From positions 240,118,984 to 240,182,983 of the forward strand of contig CM061062.1 of NCBI GenBank assembly GCA_030762895.1: DNA of 64,000 nucleotides, in the 5' to 3' direction. The DNA is from Sophora flavescens. Its lineage: Eukaryota; Streptophyta; Magnoliopsida; Fabales; Fabaceae. Below, one piece after another: positions 45,265-58,431 of this stretch. Below the pieces are notes generated by a model. The model was not told where the DNA came from and did no database searches. It was given only the letters and a program-made list of their open reading frames with translations. The position numbers were made by a program, and so were the translations under genes. Each line of letters opens with the position of its first letter. Position 1 is the first letter of the stretch.

Positions 45265-48200
45265 CACATCAGCAAGGGGATCTTGACAGACACTATAACA
45301 GTACCTTGAAGGAAGGTTTCATATCTAGTTTCATATGATGACAAAAATAGATTAAATCATGCTAGAAAATAAGGAGTAGGCATTGCTTCTATGCATTTCA
45401 TTGAGCGCTAGAACAAAGTGGAGGAAAAGAAATGGCTTCTAAAGAAGTTCATTTCTCTAGTCTAATAGCATGAAGACCCACATGATGACAAAAAACAAGT
45501 ACTCTGACAAAGTAACAAGCCAGCACCAGACACAATGTTGGAAATTTTAAATATACGGTATGGAAAATAAGGCTTCACTTAATATCTTTTGCTGACACAT
45601 CGTAACTCCAGATACAAGAACGTTAGCAGAAAGCATTAAATAAACAAGTAATAACATGCAAATAGCAAATATAGCAGTAAATATACAACAATATTTTCCT
45701 ACATGTATGAGAAAGGTAAAATAATGTTAATATTCTAACCTACCATGGTGCCTATGTCAAAATCAGTCACTACGAAAGTTCAGGAGCCTAGTCCATCACT
45801 CTACTTCATAATATATATTAATAAACTGTTATTCAAATTCTTTTTGTGTTTATTAAAGAATATAAATTATACATACTCTACTGTGTTACCTTTCAACAGA
45901 TCTCCTTACAAACAAGATCGCCAAACTCTCACAAATGGGTCAGTGAACATTAATGTGTTAAATTATTGCCAACAAAGATGGCCATATTCAGGAAATTTAA
46001 TCCCTTCAGATTAATGAATGTCTAGATATTCTCATTCTTTGCATATCAGTTTCAACTCTATAATTGGCTCAAGTATCAGAATTTATATAATTATTTCACA
46101 AATAACAATCAATCACTAATCTAAAGCATAGCACAGTGCGAGGAATATAAAATAGATAGACACCTGTACATAAGTCTCTCAATAAAATCCTCTTCCTTCA
46201 TCCTTAGAAGAGATTGACGAGTCTCCTCTCCCAGTGCTGACCAAAAATCCACCAGTGTATCACACGAGAGTCTGGCAGTGTGCAGGGCACATGTTTCTCT
46301 TGTCCCATGTCCTCTGCCGTAACTCGCTACTCCTTGGCTTATCCAACCACGGCCTCCCCCACCACAGGCATCAGGATAAAGCAGTTCTCTTTCCCGCTCC
46401 CTGGCACGTGCCCCGTCAAAGACCTAATATGAGCAAAAGATTAGCTACCAAACAGGGAAAATAATTGCAAGAGGATCCAATATAACGTGCATCACTTACA
46501 ATTTGCAGTCCTTTAAGAGACTTTGAATACAAGTAGCAGTTCATTAGCGTCAATGAACCATCACGCGTTGTGGTCAAACCTCCCCAAGGATGAACAGATG
46601 GATCTTGAATTTCATCTTGGCACCCATTGTTAGTGCTTGATCCATCATTGTTTAGTTTTTTCAAACCTCCAGGTCTGATGCAAGGGAAGTGAGCACCAAC
46701 CCCTTCATGCGGCAAAGATTTCCCATACATAACAATCTGCAAAAATCCGTCAAGAAGCAACCCATTGCACCTAGAGCAGTACATGTTTTTACGAGCTTGC
46801 TCAAATAAGGATTGCTTGTCTATCCTCAAGAGTTCTTGCCGAGCTTGCGGTGAAAGCTCACTCCAGAACTGTATCACAAGAATGTAAACCACCCAATAAG
46901 ATACAAGTTAAGCATGTGACGAATTGTGATTTTATCCACAAACAAGGTATTGCGGGCAAAATGCAAATTGTCTAAAATCAAAAGTTAATCTCTATGACCT
47001 AATACCAGTTCCAATATATACTCTTTCCTTTTCTTCCCCCTATATTCCCACAATTTTGATACTTGATTACAATCATTGATTAGCTAGGAAGCACGGATAT
47101 GACAGATAACACGCTTTTGGTACGATGCAGACGAGAGAATACTGAAAATATTAAAAATTATACCACGCAACATGGCAGGGGTATAATACAAAGCTCTAGC
47201 CATGCGTGGGGTCCAGGGAAAGATCAGACCCACTGTGCGGGTCAATAGTAGGCAGTCTTACCTTGCATTTGCAAGATGCGGATTTCATGATTCGAACCTA
47301 TGACATCTGGGTCACATAGTAATAATTCCAACCGTTGTGCCAAGGGTGGATTAAAATTAGCATAACATATGATACAAATACAAATACAAATCCTATAACT
47401 TTTTTTGGTTTATAAAAATATAATATTAACACAAACCCTAGATTAAAATAGAGACATTCATTTTTTAAAGTTCAACATTAATTATTATAGACACAATAAG
47501 AAAATATTATATATCTCATTAATGCGGTATCCTCGCTATACCGGTATAAAATTTAAAAAAAAAAGTTAAAAATTGTAGTATACAAGGTAAGAGTATCCGA
47601 CGGTGTCTCCGGATTAACCAACACTGACACGTGCCCAACAACCATACGGTCATACCATTACCGTTTTGAAGTGTCTATACTACACTTCAATCATGGTAAG
47701 TCATTACGCCAGCTAACAAATTACCGGGAATCTCAACCTTGATAACTAGAAGTATAGCTAAACATATCAGAATCCACATGTAACATCAGTAATTTTTCGA
47801 TAGCTTTCACGGCACTGATGTGAAGATACAAAACAGTTAACTGCAGCTCATTTATCAAACAAAAAACACAAAATTAGAAACAGAAAAATATATATACACA
47901 CACATTATACATCCAAAACCCCAACAAAGCAATCAAAAAATGTTTCACCTGTAAGATCCAATACAAAATTCACATAAGTCATCACTATCAGCACAGTAAT
48001 CGATTCAAAACAGTGATCTAGCAGCAATCTAAAAACTAATTCAACAAAATGAAAACAAAAACAGATAACAAAAAATTAAGGAAAAATTCCAGTACCTTCT
48101 GGAGCTGATTATAGCTGATATCGTCACGATTCTTGGACCAGAATCCGATAGCAGAAAGGGTCGATGAGCCATTGCTGTTCGTTTGCGCTAATCCGGGCAT
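41201..48200 (-). CDS. Gene 2: large charged protein with Cys-containing N-terminus (about 1255 aa)
   Basis: Eight exons, all joining in frame: 48200-48096, 46868-46500, 46423-46164, 44758-44617, 44439-44068, 43935-43804, 43720-43592 and 43459-41201. The protein begins MPGLAQTNSNGSSTLSAIGF. Exon 2 has an MYCSRCNGLLLDGF Cys pair. Exon 4 has CRDCRRNVIREFKELKELK and CTSWFCAAD. Exon 5 encodes a compact domain (FEWAVGTTEGKSDILEF, QCVHCRLIVGDGYITITKG). Exon 8 starts with a very long Glu/Lys/Arg coiled coil (about residues 504-545) and continues as a Ser/Asn-rich, probably disordered tail ending NSLRFSIF. Such plant proteins are often auto-named 'stress response NST1-like' because of the charged region, which says little about function. 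A zinc- or nucleic-acid-binding role is possible but unproven. Confidence 0.88.
43721..43803 (-). other. Gene 2 intron 6 with GC-AG splice sites
   Basis: The frame requires exon 6 to end ...AAAGAACAG at 43804. The intron then begins GCATGT, a GC donor instead of GT, and ends TTTCAG before 43720. The nearest GT (four bases on) would break the frame. Confidence 0.7.
44822..45203 (+). mobile_element. Solo LTR in gene 2 intron 3
   Basis: This 382-bp TG...CA sequence (TGATGCGAACC ... GGTTCCTAACA) is flanked by the 5-bp duplication CATGT (44817-44821 and 45204-45208). No internal domain is present, so it is a solo LTR left by LTR-LTR recombination. Size suggests a Ty1/copia-type LTR. The strand is not certain. 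Confidence 0.75.
45214..45263 (+). repeat. (TA)n microsatellite in gene 2 intron 3
   Basis: About 25 TA units lie immediately beside the solo LTR's right target duplication. Confidence 0.9.
47173..47345 (-). mobile_element. Au-like SINE in gene 2 intron 1
   Basis: On the minus strand it begins CCTTGGCACAACGGTTGGA and has the B box GGTTCGAATCATG. It continues with TGCAAGGTAAGACTGCCTAC and TGGACCCCACGCATGG, the order of landmarks found in plant Au SINEs. It is about 173 bp and moderately diverged. Confidence 0.8.
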
Positions 48201-48680
48201 TTTTCAAAGTCTCAGAGATTCATCCACCAATGTTTAACTGCTTCCATAAACTCTAATTTCAATCAATTCTTAAAAAATTCATATCAATCAGATACGAAAC
48301 TAGATAAGCATAAATAAATAAAATTAAACCAGAAATGACGATGATGGATCGAAAGAGGTTGTTGTTGTTGTTGTTGTTTGAATTGAAACTGAAGAGAAAA
48401 TTGGTTGAAAATGAAGATGCAATAGCGATCGAGCTGGAATTGGGAGAGAGAAAGAGGGAAAGGGTTTTTGGTTGACGAGAAGGAATGAATGAATAAAACG
48501 TCGTCGGAGAAGATGATGAGATTTGGAGGTGTGCGCGTGCGACTGCGGGTGTGAATATATATATTTTTGTGGAGAAAAAAAAAATTTGAGGGAGAGACGG
48601 ATAATTTGGCAAAATGGCAATGGTGGTGTGGTGTGTTGGAAATGGTGGCTTGTTCGTTCTTATATATATATGGCGCGGTT
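48201..48680 (-). promoter_or_regulatory. Gene 2 promoter and 5' UTR
   Basis: A run of TATATATATA on the minus strand at 48661-48671 is a likely TATA box, placing the start near 48635. The leader of some 430 bases has a CAA/CAG repeat (48359-48379) and CT-rich stretches. Open frames of 98-135 codons here have low-complexity translation and are probably not genes. Confidence 0.55.
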
Positions 48681-48884
48681 AAAATGTACATAGCCCATTT
48701 CTATTTGTTGTAACTATGTCAACACCCTAACCCAAAAAATAAGAATAAAAATAAAAATAGCATTTGCATATATCATTTTTTTAAGAGTTTAATTTTAAAT
48801 GATATCAGTCTAACCCAAGAGTCATTCATCGTAGTGGAAGTGGATTGTATTCTTAAACGATTTTACCTGTAAGGTAAGTGTCAG

Positions 48885-49300
48885 TGGTGGGCCAGCATCA
48901 TGTCTTGGTAAGGCCCAGAAAGAGGGTCGTAGTCGAGATCGAAACATGGCGCTTATGCTACTAAACTTAAGCAAATAAAGTTGCGCTCTAACTAACAGCT
49001 TCTAGCTTTTAGCCTAGAGGTAGGCGTTTGATCCTTCACTTGGTATCAAAGCGGTCATGGGTTCAATTCTCATGTAATGCACCGGGCATTGGGACGGGGA
49101 TTATTGGAAGTGCTTGGGAAGGGGATTGTAGGTGTGGGCTGGCATCCTGCTTTGGTGAAGCCCGTGGGGTCGTAGTCGATCGAAAGCGTGGCACTAGCCG
49201 CTATTAGGCTCAAGGAAATAAACTTGCACCTGACTAACACCTATAGCTTTTAGCATAGTGGTCATCATGTGTGTGATTCTCAAGGTAATTATGATAGAAT
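48885..49300 (+). repeat. Two tandem diverged tRNA-like (SINE-like) units
   Basis: Two related units (about 48888-49060 and 49131-49290) share GGGTCGTAGTCGA-GATCGAAA, AAATAAA-TTGC and TAGCTTTTAGC-TAG-GGT. The first carries a B-box-like GGGTTCAATTCTC after TGGTATCAAAGC. These are polymerase III-like boxes, but the ends and the family are unclear. Confidence 0.45.
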
Positions 49301-49719
49301 CAAACATTGTTAATGATGTGATAATTTACAATTGTTTGATATCTTGTAAAAATATTTTACATTGATAATGTATATTAGTTCAATCTTTTTAATATAATCT
49401 TAATATAAAGTTTTTATATTATCAATCTATCATACAATACCTCATGTGTTACCTTTAAGGTAGTTATTATAAGATTCGGACATTTTTGTAATGTACCAAT
49501 ATATGATTGATTAAGAGTTAAAAATCTTTACATCAACAATGTAGTACAATTAAATCTATTTGTTAATCTAATCAAATAAAATATAAATAAATGGGTAATA
49601 TTAATAATAATTAATAATTATTTTTGTGGTGTAAAAGTAATTAAATATATGAAGGATAGACCACTCTTTTGTATTCTATTGTGAATCAATATATGAATAT
49701 ATGAATAAGTTGTCAAATA
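49301..49719 (+). other. AT-rich intergenic DNA
   Basis: No gene, RNA or repeat boundary recognised. Confidence 0.4.
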
Positions 49720-52700
49720 GTGATTACATTACATTTGATAACATATATAAGTATCTATATGGAAAGTCTAGATTCCAACCATTTATCCAGACGCCCAACC
49801 TTAATCTTATTAGCATAAACAATTGGAACCAATCAATTTTGTCTTTTTCAAAAATGATCTTATTTCTTTGGTTCCACAAAGTCCAAAAATACCACAAAGC
49901 ACGAAGAAATCCAGAGTTGCCTTTGGAAACCCCCTCCAGCTGATGCTGCAATCCAGCAATCAAACCATTCACTAGGTGTTTGGGTAATTGGAAATTGAAT
50001 GCCCCATCAATTTAACCCATTCATCCATGGTCTCCAAGAGTACATGCAATACAAAAATAGGTGTCTCACTGTTTCTTCCTCCATGTAACAAAAGGACAAA
50101 TCGCTTCAGCTCCACTTACCAAATTCAACCTCTTCAATCTACTTCTGGTATTCAATTTTTCTTGGATGATAAACCATACCAAGAGCTCAGCCCTTGGAGG
50201 AGCCACACTCCCCTCAAATTGTTAATCACTTGACTCTGAGTCCAGAACTCATTTGAAAAGGATTTAACAGTAAAACAACCTTTGCAATCATGCTTCCACT
50301 ATACTCTATTTGAAGTGTTGTTTGACAAGTAACTATCTTGTAAAGTTCTTAATAAATCTTCTAAAAGTTGTAATTCCCATTGAAAAAGATATCTCTTCCA
50401 TGTAAGATTACATTGTCAATGTATCCCATTTCAAAACCCTATATTGGCAACTACTTCATTCCTTTGTAATGAAATGAGATAGAGTCTTGGATATTTATCT
50501 TTCAAAGGAGTATCTCATATCCATCTATCTTTCCAAAACTTAGTTCTCCTTCCATCTCAAATTCTCATCCACCAACCATGTTGTATTACTTTTTTGTAAT
50601 TATCTCCCCACTCACCCACCCTCATAATTTTGTTCCATACACCTCCTTTAACTATGGTATTTTGTTGTAGCATTATAGGAACCTCATAATCTAATTTATG
50701 AATCAAGCATATTGTCTTTTTCCACAAAGGATTTAGCTCCACAGAAAATCTCTACCACCATTTGAACAAAAGTACAGCATTCTTAACTATCATATCTCAT
50801 ACCCCAAGACCAGCCAACCTTTTTGGTTTTTGTATAACTTCCCATCTAATCAATGACAGCTCCTTTTTATTCCCACCTCCACTCCAGAATAAATCTCTTT
50901 GAATCTTTATTATTTGTTTAATTACACTTTTAGGCACCTGAAACAAGCTCATGTAATATAGTGGCAAGTTGTTCAAAACAAACTTTATTAGGACAAGTCT
51001 TCCAGCCCTAGATAAGACTTTTGTTGTCCACATTGCAAGCTCCTTTTGTATTTGGCTCGGAACTGGATTCCAAGTGGATCTTCTATTAGTATTGGCTCCC
51101 AAGGGTATTCCTTAATATACCATGGGTAAGTCAATTAGTTGACATCCCAGTTTTTCAGCCATATGCTCCCCTCAATTCCTGTTTTTTCCCAGCACTATAA
51201 GTCCAGATTTAGAGAAATTTATTCTCAGTCCTGACAGCAGCTGAAAGCAATCCGGTATCCTTCTTAGGTTTATTAGATATTTCTTTTTTGCAGGATAGAA
51301 GATCAATGTATCATCTGCAAACTGGAGATGGGATACATTGATTTCATGATCTCTAACCTTCAATCCCTGGAAAAATCTCTCTGTACTGCAGTTTTATCAA
51401 TTGACTAAAGGCCTCTATGGCCAATACAAAGAGAAAAAGAGATATAGGTTCTCCTTGTCTGAGTCTTCTTTCCATTTTGAAAGGGGCTGTGGGGGATCCA
51501 TTAACCAAAACAGAAATAGAGGTTGTAGACAATACTGTTTAATCCATCCTCTCCATTTTAACCTAAAACCCATGATTTCTAGCATATGATCCATAAAGTT
51601 CCAATCTGTGGTGTTATATGCCTTTTGAAAATCTAGTTTCATAAGAGCTACCTCTTTCTAAATCTTCCTTGCTTAGTGAATAACCTCATTTGCTATTGAA
51701 GCCATATCTAACATTTGTCTTTGCATGACAAAAGTTGTTTGGGTTCCCCAATTAGGTATGGAATTAATTACCGTCTTAATCTGTTGGGCCAAGATTTTTG
51801 CTATTATTTTGTAGATACACCACTAATGGGCCTAAACTCCTTTAAATCTATCGCCCCTTCAACTTTAGGTATTATAAGGTCACCCGTGTAGTATTAACAG
51901 CTTTAGGGATCTCACCATTTACAAAGAAATCCGTAATCATATCGATAAAATCTTCTCATATTGTCTCCCACATTTTCTTAACAAACCCCAAGTTAAAGCC
52001 ATCATATCCTAAGGCTTTTGATGAATCCCAAGCCCAAACTGCCCTCTGTATTTCCTCATTCGAGAGGATAATTTCCAATCTTTCAAACTATTCTTGTGTT
52101 AATCTAGAAAACCCTTCACCACTTTGAGTCAAGCACGCTGATCTATCATCTGGATATAAGTTTTGAAGAACTTGACTACTTCATTTTTAATAACTCTCGG
52201 GGTTCTTCTTAATCTACTCTCAACCTTTAACACTCTTAAACCTTTCTTGCTCTTTCTAATTGATGCAATTAGGTGGAAATACTTAGTATCTCTATCTTTC
52301 TCAGATAGCGCCTTAACCCTAGACAATTGTATCCAATACCGTTATTTTCTTTTCAACCATAACCATAACTGAGCATTTAGGGCATTCCTCCTAGCCACTT
52401 CAACCTCATTTAAGACCCTACTCTCACTTAACATATCCATATTTTTTATCTCACCCTCCAACATTTCAATTTTCAGGTCTATGTTGCCAAAGACCTCTTT
52501 ATTCCATTTTTAATGGAACTTTTGATTATTTTCAATGTAGAATGAAGAGGCAAGTTCTGCAATGTTTTCCATTCATTTGCCACCATTTTCACAAAATCGA
52601 GGTTGGATAACCATGCATCCAAAGACCTAAAAGGTTTTGGGCCCCAATTATTATCCTCACAATTAATCAACAAAGCACGCTGATCCGAAATAGATCTTTT

Positions 52701-52730
52701 AAAGCCCCATAACCTCATATCTTTGAAAAA
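49720..52730 (-). pseudogene. Decayed L1-type LINE, 5'-truncated
   Basis: Read on the minus strand, pieces appear in the right order. First is the end of the endonuclease region (GPKPFRSLDAWL, near 52650). The reverse transcriptase follows, with KLDFQKAYNTTDWNFMDHML (51642) and SHLQFADDTLIFYPAKK holding the catalytic FADD near 51315. Then come the post-RT segment (SRAGRLVLIKFVLNNLPLYY, about 51020) and the C-terminal zinc-binding region (WYFWTLWNQRNKIIFEKD, about 49880). Stops and frameshifts separate all pieces, so it cannot encode an active protein. The start of the endonuclease is missing, as usual for truncated LINE copies. Confidence 0.8.
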
Positions 52731-54300
52731 TTTCAGTCAGCCAGTGAATTTTCTACTTAAAAGAGGCAGCTCAAACAAATCCATGCTTGATTGCCAAGCC
52801 AGAAAAATCTCTCATACTAGCTGAGATAGAGGAATTTCCTTTTCTTTCCTCTTACCTGTTTTAGATCTAGTAACTCCTTCCACACTATATTTCTGCCCTC
52901 TGTCACTTGGTCCATACACAAAGACAAAAGAGACCATGACGTTAGGAAGGACAACAAATTTAGAAGTGTGAGTGGTGTCAACAAATGACGTTAGGAAGGC
53001 AATGAACTGGTGTTAGCCTACAAAAGAGTAAAACCCAACCGCCTCAAAAACTAGTAAATAACAATGAAGGGCAAATGAAACTACCATAAAAAGTATCAGA
53101 GAGAAAGGAGATAATAGCAAATTGCAAAGCAAACAAAAACAGAGATTCTTAATTGCATAGAGAGACACATAAGTTGTCTCATTCTATTTTCATGTAACCC
53201 ATGGCAAATCGAAAGGAATTCAACCTTTTTGCCTTCAATTTCTAATGGGAAATTCCAAATGGACGTTGGGACCAACACTATTTGAGAATAACTTGTCTCC
53301 AAGCGTTCATTTGAGACATTCCCAATCGGAATCGAAACACATAGTCGATAAAACAATTAATTTCAATATTTAAAAATACGATTGGAACATTTTACAATTT
53401 TAATGAGATAAAATGTAATATTTTTTTAGAAAAAAAAGCCAAAAAACATATATGTCAATTTTAAAGTTATCAACTCTTTACTCCAGGATCTTAAAAAAAA
53501 AAAAAAAAACTCTTTACTCCAGGAAATGAAATTTCCTTCCAGCACCTATGCAAGACGTTGATTGAATGAATGGAAGATGGGATGCCTTTATCACTCACGT
53601 TCCACATGAAAAAATTACGTGTAAACTTTATTTACTTTAAAGTTTAAACTATTATTAAATTTTAATTAAATTTTTTTTGAATGATAGTATAAAAAATAAT
53701 GTTTTTTATATTTGGACCATTTACTTTTAAAGTTGACTTCCCCTCAATGAAAGGAATTTGTGTCCCTATGAGTTTTTTTTTCCCGGAAAAAAGAAGGAAA
53801 AAAAAAATCCTCTCAACAACTAGCAATATAAAATTAAAAGCAAATTCCTTTTCTTATATCAGAATTAATAGTAAGTATATATTTTTTTGACAACATAGTA
53901 AGTATATTAATACTTTTGAAAAATGTTAATAAATCTATCTTATTTTCGGTTTTGGAAAATCATAATACTATTTAAATTATTATTTAAAGTAATTATTAAT
54001 AAAAAATAAAGGTTCTATGAATCAAAGAATTGATTTGAAAATTTTCAGAAATTTATTTAACTTTTCTAAATTTAAAAGATTTTTTCAAACATAGTGCATC
54101 CTAAAATACTGCATTATAAATTAATAATGAGATGAAGAAAAACTTATGTTTCAAAAGAGGGTAAAAAACATTAATGTAATTAATGAAATAATTTAATTGT
54201 TATATATTGAGAGTATAAAATTGTCAATTAATCATTAGTCATCATATCATTTAAAACGCATGATTTTTCTAATAATTATTTCAAAAATCATATTTATAAA
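52731..54300 (+). other. AT-rich intergenic DNA
   Basis: No gene is recognised. It includes poly-A/poly-T runs (near 53491) and short unsupported open frames. The part up to about 52900 may still be LINE remnant. Confidence 0.35.
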
Positions 54301-54319
54301 GACCCGTGATTAATTGGCA

Positions 54320-54545
54320 GTAAACTAACCAAGTGGTTAAGTGCAAGTGATTAACGCACTGTTATTTAAGGATGAATTGTTCGTGCTGCTGGGTCGTTCT
54401 CTTGGGTATGTAGCAACACTTGATCGGGGCTTTCTAACCCACGCGGCCGATCCGGAGATTAGTCCCATAACGGATCCAAACGATCTGCCGTGTGGGACTT
54501 CGAGTGCTCATCGGTCCCAAAGATTAACTAGGGTGAGTATCAAAC
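54320..54545 (+). mobile_element. Possible SINE or tRNA-related repeat
   Basis: A GC-richer 220-bp segment in AT-rich DNA has an A-box-like AACCAAGTGGTTAAGTG and a later GGAGATTAGTCCCATAACGG block like the body of the SINE at 38488. A B box is not clear and ends were not found. Confidence 0.35.
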
Positions 54546-54763
54546 AAAAAAAATTCACTGTAAACAAAACTTTTTTCCAAGTTATACTCTATGTGACTAT
54601 ATAATTAAAAAAAAATTAAACTGTTAGTAAAATGACGGTTTTGAAACGAACTTATGCAGTTTTGCAAGTTATACTCTATGTGACTATATAATATTACTGC
54701 ATATATAAAGACTCAAAATTCATTTAATGTAAGAGGACCTATATAATATTTAGATTTTGTTTG

Positions 54764-55225
54764 GTAAAAACTAGCGGATCTCAAATTAGCCAATACATAA
54801 TTGAGCTTATAGCAATGCGGATAAACTAAGGAAATGAACTACCTAATAAATCTAAAATGACATAAAAGGATGTGTAAATACTTTTTTTTACATAAATTCT
54901 ATATTTCAATTTATGTATATTATATATGTTATTTATTTTTAAATGATTATCATTTATAATACTTTAATTTATTCTAAATTATTTATCAATTTAAAAATTA
55001 AAATGATAGTTTTTAATTAGGCATTAGAAAATATTATATTAATATTTTCTTTTATTTAGCAGGGGTGAATGATGAATTTAATTAAAATATTAGAGAAAAA
55101 ATGTGGAAAAATGATAAGATATAAGCTCAAATGCTACTTCAATTAGAGTTTGGAAGAAATTTTACAAACTAATAAAAAAATGTTATAAACTAGTTAAAAA
55201 AATAGTTACCAAACAAAACTATCAT
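54764..55225 (+). mobile_element. Possible MITE
   Basis: TTTGTTTGGTAAAAACTAG near the left and TAGTTACCAAACAAAACTA near the right are imperfect inverted repeats enclosing AT-rich non-coding DNA. No target duplication is clear. Confidence 0.4.
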
Positions 55226-56135
55226 CCGTTATAAGCTATCTACTTGAAGCTAGTGGATTAGCCTTGCATAACAGGCCCTTAATATAGAAATTTAATTATT
55301 AAGTGAATAAATACTCAAATTGGTCCTTGAAAAATTTAGGAGACCTACTTTTGGTTCCTTAAAAAAAATAAATTAACCACCTAATTCCTCAAATTTGCAA
55401 ACACGGAACATTAGTGTATCCTTCATCTTCCAATGTCTGTTTTTTACTTGCTTATGTGTCCAATTAATCATCCTGCGTGACTCGCTAATAATCCTGCGTA
55501 GCCTATGACAAATTTCAATCGCGAAAAACAAATAAAAAGTTAAAAAAAATGCACAAATTTCAGGTATATAGATTTTAAAATTTTGTAAGTTTTTTTTTCC
55601 ATTCTCATTCATTTTTTACGAAGAAAATTCGTCATAGACCACGCACGCAGGGACGCACCCATTTAGTGACGAGGGTCTGCTGATGCACCTCCTCAGTTTT
55701 GCAAATTATATATAGTACTCTGATTTTTTAATTTTTGCACCTCCTATTTTCAAATATTGAACCCACTGCCCCAGCTCCATCGCTGTGTAACACACTAACC
55801 CAGATGATGCACGTTTTCAACTTTTCCATAACACCGGCTTCTAACGTGAGCAATGTCGCCATGTCGCTCACGTGGGCGACTTATTATAGCTGTTAGATTG
55901 TGAGGTTCTACCAATATTACCATACACCATCAACATCCAAATTTTTTTCATGCTCTGACGCTCACACTCGATACTCTCTCTCTCACTGACAATGACACAG
56001 CAGCCCTCTTCTGCCTTCCGAGGATGATCGATGGCAACAACGGTGATAAAGAAGAATGGGAAGTCAGTTTTGGCATTTATTAAGCAAATGTTTAGTTCAT
56101 AGAGTTCACCAACTTCCAAAACTATTTTTACAAGC
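55226..56135 (+). other. Intergenic DNA without recognised gene
   Basis: AT-rich, with a GC-richer stretch at 55640-56040. Open frames are short and unsupported. Confidence 0.35.
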
Positions 56136-56329
56136 TCACATATAACAAGTTTGCAGAAAAAAAATCAACAAAATTTGTCTAAATTTATTATGCATGACCC
56201 CACAAATGAAACAAGTTACAGGAATTTTAACTAAAAAATTAAGATCTAAGCAAGAAAACACTGAATTGTTGAAGAAGAAGAATTTGATTGTGGAGTGTCT
56301 AGGAATGAAGGATTTTGTAAAGAGGGATG

Positions 56330-56800
56330 TAAAGGGTAAAGGGTACCAGAAACCCTCTCCGCCGTGCCGCCGCTGCTGTGCGCGATGCTCCTTCTCGCCG
56401 TCGCACGACGCGTTCTCCCCTCCGCCTCTATCGGCCACGGGACGTAGTGTTCTCCCTCTACCACTGCGAGAAGAACTCGCAAAATTAATTGGAACTTCTT
56501 GCTGCCGCCATGTGCGGAGCTTCTCGATCTCCTCCGTCGCTGCTTCGTGCGGCCTCCCCACCACTAACTGTCGCGACATCTGGGGTCTCGTTCTCCACTT
56601 CTCCCTCCATTGTGAGAAAACTCACAGATCTGTCCGCTTCGCCTTTCCTCAGCCGTGACACCTGCAGCTTCCCCACCGCCGTCAGCCGCCTTGGAAAGAG
56701 TGGAGGTGGCGCTGCTATCTGGTGGTGTGAGGTGGGAGTAAGCTGAAGGTAGTGGTGGCAGGGGATGGAGGGGAGTTGAGGAGGAAATATTCTAGCATGG
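56330..56800 (-). other. GC-rich island with overlapping open frames on both strands
   Basis: A sharp rise in GC content (many CG dinucleotides) opens frames of 78-154 codons on both strands. The minus-strand ones (56136-56579 and 56485-56871) include MEGEVENETPDVATVSGGEA and RSGRGRTLRPVADRGGGE. None resembles a protein I know. It may be a captured 5' gene end or an old gene fragment. I give no product. Confidence 0.35.
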
Positions 56801-58343
56801 AGGGAGTACAATAAAATCATGGGGATTAAAAAAATCAATGGTATGTAATAGTCTCTCACCATGAGAGACATGCATGCTCACCCTAGCATTTGCCCCACTT
56901 TAATGCATGCAATATGAATAGATACACAAACAAATATAAAAGGGAAAAGATGTGGCTTTCCAATCAATTTACGCTCCAAAAATTAAAATAATAACAACCG
57001 AATTGAAGAAAAAAAACATCAGAGAAAGGAAAATAGGAATAAGAAGTTTTATTTTATTTTTTATTTTACTAAAAAGGTATTCATTCATTAAAATGGATAA
57101 AATATATCGAAAACAAAACAAATCCAACATCGCTAAAAACCGAAAAGGACGAATCTGCGAATAAACTCACAGCACCCAGGTTAATAGCATAACACGGCAA
57201 AATCAAAATGCCTACAAAAATGACAAAATCAAAGTCACCAGAATACCCATGTCTCCGGATCTGTAACATTGACGCCTAATTCTTGATCAAATCTGTGATT
57301 GATCGAAGCAAATATGTCAATCTGAACCAAACGAACACCACACCAAGATGGGAAACCAAACAACGCCTCACTAAGATGACGAACAACAATGCTGCCACAC
57401 ACAGACGACGAAAAACACGAGAAAACAAAACCAAATCTATGAGGAAAAACCACTTATTTTGATAAAAAGGGAGAAAAAACGAAGTAAATTGGTAATTCTA
57501 GACCAAAAATGGTCCAAAACCACCCCCTCTAATAATGGCACGTGACTGTGTGTGTAAAGAGAAGGGAGAGGGTTTGAAGTTAGAGAGACAACATGATTTT
57601 TTCTTCTTAACACGCTTTGTTATGAATAAGAAGTTGATGAATATTTTTAGCTTGACTTGAGATTTTGGGTTAGGAAATCCCAAAACTCCAAGCCTTACGA
57701 TCTTGGAACATGTTCAAAGTTTGGTTGCTTCTCTTGATCTGCTCCTCTATGAAGATGAAAGTATAAAGATAAAAGTAGATGAAAGTGAAAAAAACTAGAA
57801 AGGTAAGAGAAAACTCACACTTCAAACTTTTCACTCTGTCACTCCATAGTCCATACACACACGACACTCTCTTCATCTTCTACTTAAAATTTTTTCTCAC
57901 TTGCTCATCCACCCATACACACTTGTCACTCCTTCCTTGCATTTTCACTCTTACACTTTTACCCACACACTCACCCGTAGCACACACACAATTAAAACAC
58001 ATAATATTTATTTTACAAAAAAAAATAATTTAGAAATAATTAATTTTAGGTGATGTAAATTAATTTTATATATGTATATATTCAATAAATTAATAAATTA
58101 TTTAGAATATTAATTTTGTGCCCCTAATTAATTTTCTTGGTTTCATCCATATGCATGGATGAATGATTATCTAGTGATTTATATTGAGAAAGATATGTTC
58201 AATAATATTGAAAACAAGTCGATCATCCAACGCTTTCAAAACAGAACATCACATTGCAAAGTATATAATTTATATGACTAGATATATTAAAATTTTATGA
58301 TTTTAACATATCATTCTCTAATCAATCCATAAAAAATGTTATC

Positions 58344-58346
<3 letters not shown>
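56801..58346 (+). other. Intergenic DNA, possible unknown repeat
   Basis: 57110-57470 has a different, CA-rich base composition with stretches such as CCAAACGAACACCACACCAAG that look like the end of an unidentified dispersed repeat. No gene is supported. Confidence 0.3.

Positions 58347-58427
<81 letters not shown>
58347..58427 (+). repeat. (TA)n microsatellite
   Basis: About 40 TA units lie directly at the 3' (minus-strand) end of the SINE split by the hAT element. Confidence 0.9.

Positions 58428-58431
<4 letters not shown>

Noticed and set aside
45135..45338. 67-codon frame with a Tyr-Ile run
   Set aside because: It is translation of the TA microsatellite.
48259..48691. Open frames of 98-135 codons upstream of gene 2 on the same strand
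   Set aside because: They overlap the TATA box and leader, are in three competing frames and encode Asn/Gln or Ser runs from simple repeats.
49021..49075. Possible functional tRNA gene (TGGTATCAAAGC with GGGTTCAATTC)
   Set aside because: No cloverleaf could be drawn with acceptor and anticodon stems; it fits a tRNA-derived repeat better.
54341..54604. 87-codon frame with DPEISPITDPND
   Set aside because: It falls on a probable SINE-like repeat, with no domain and no splice or promoter support.
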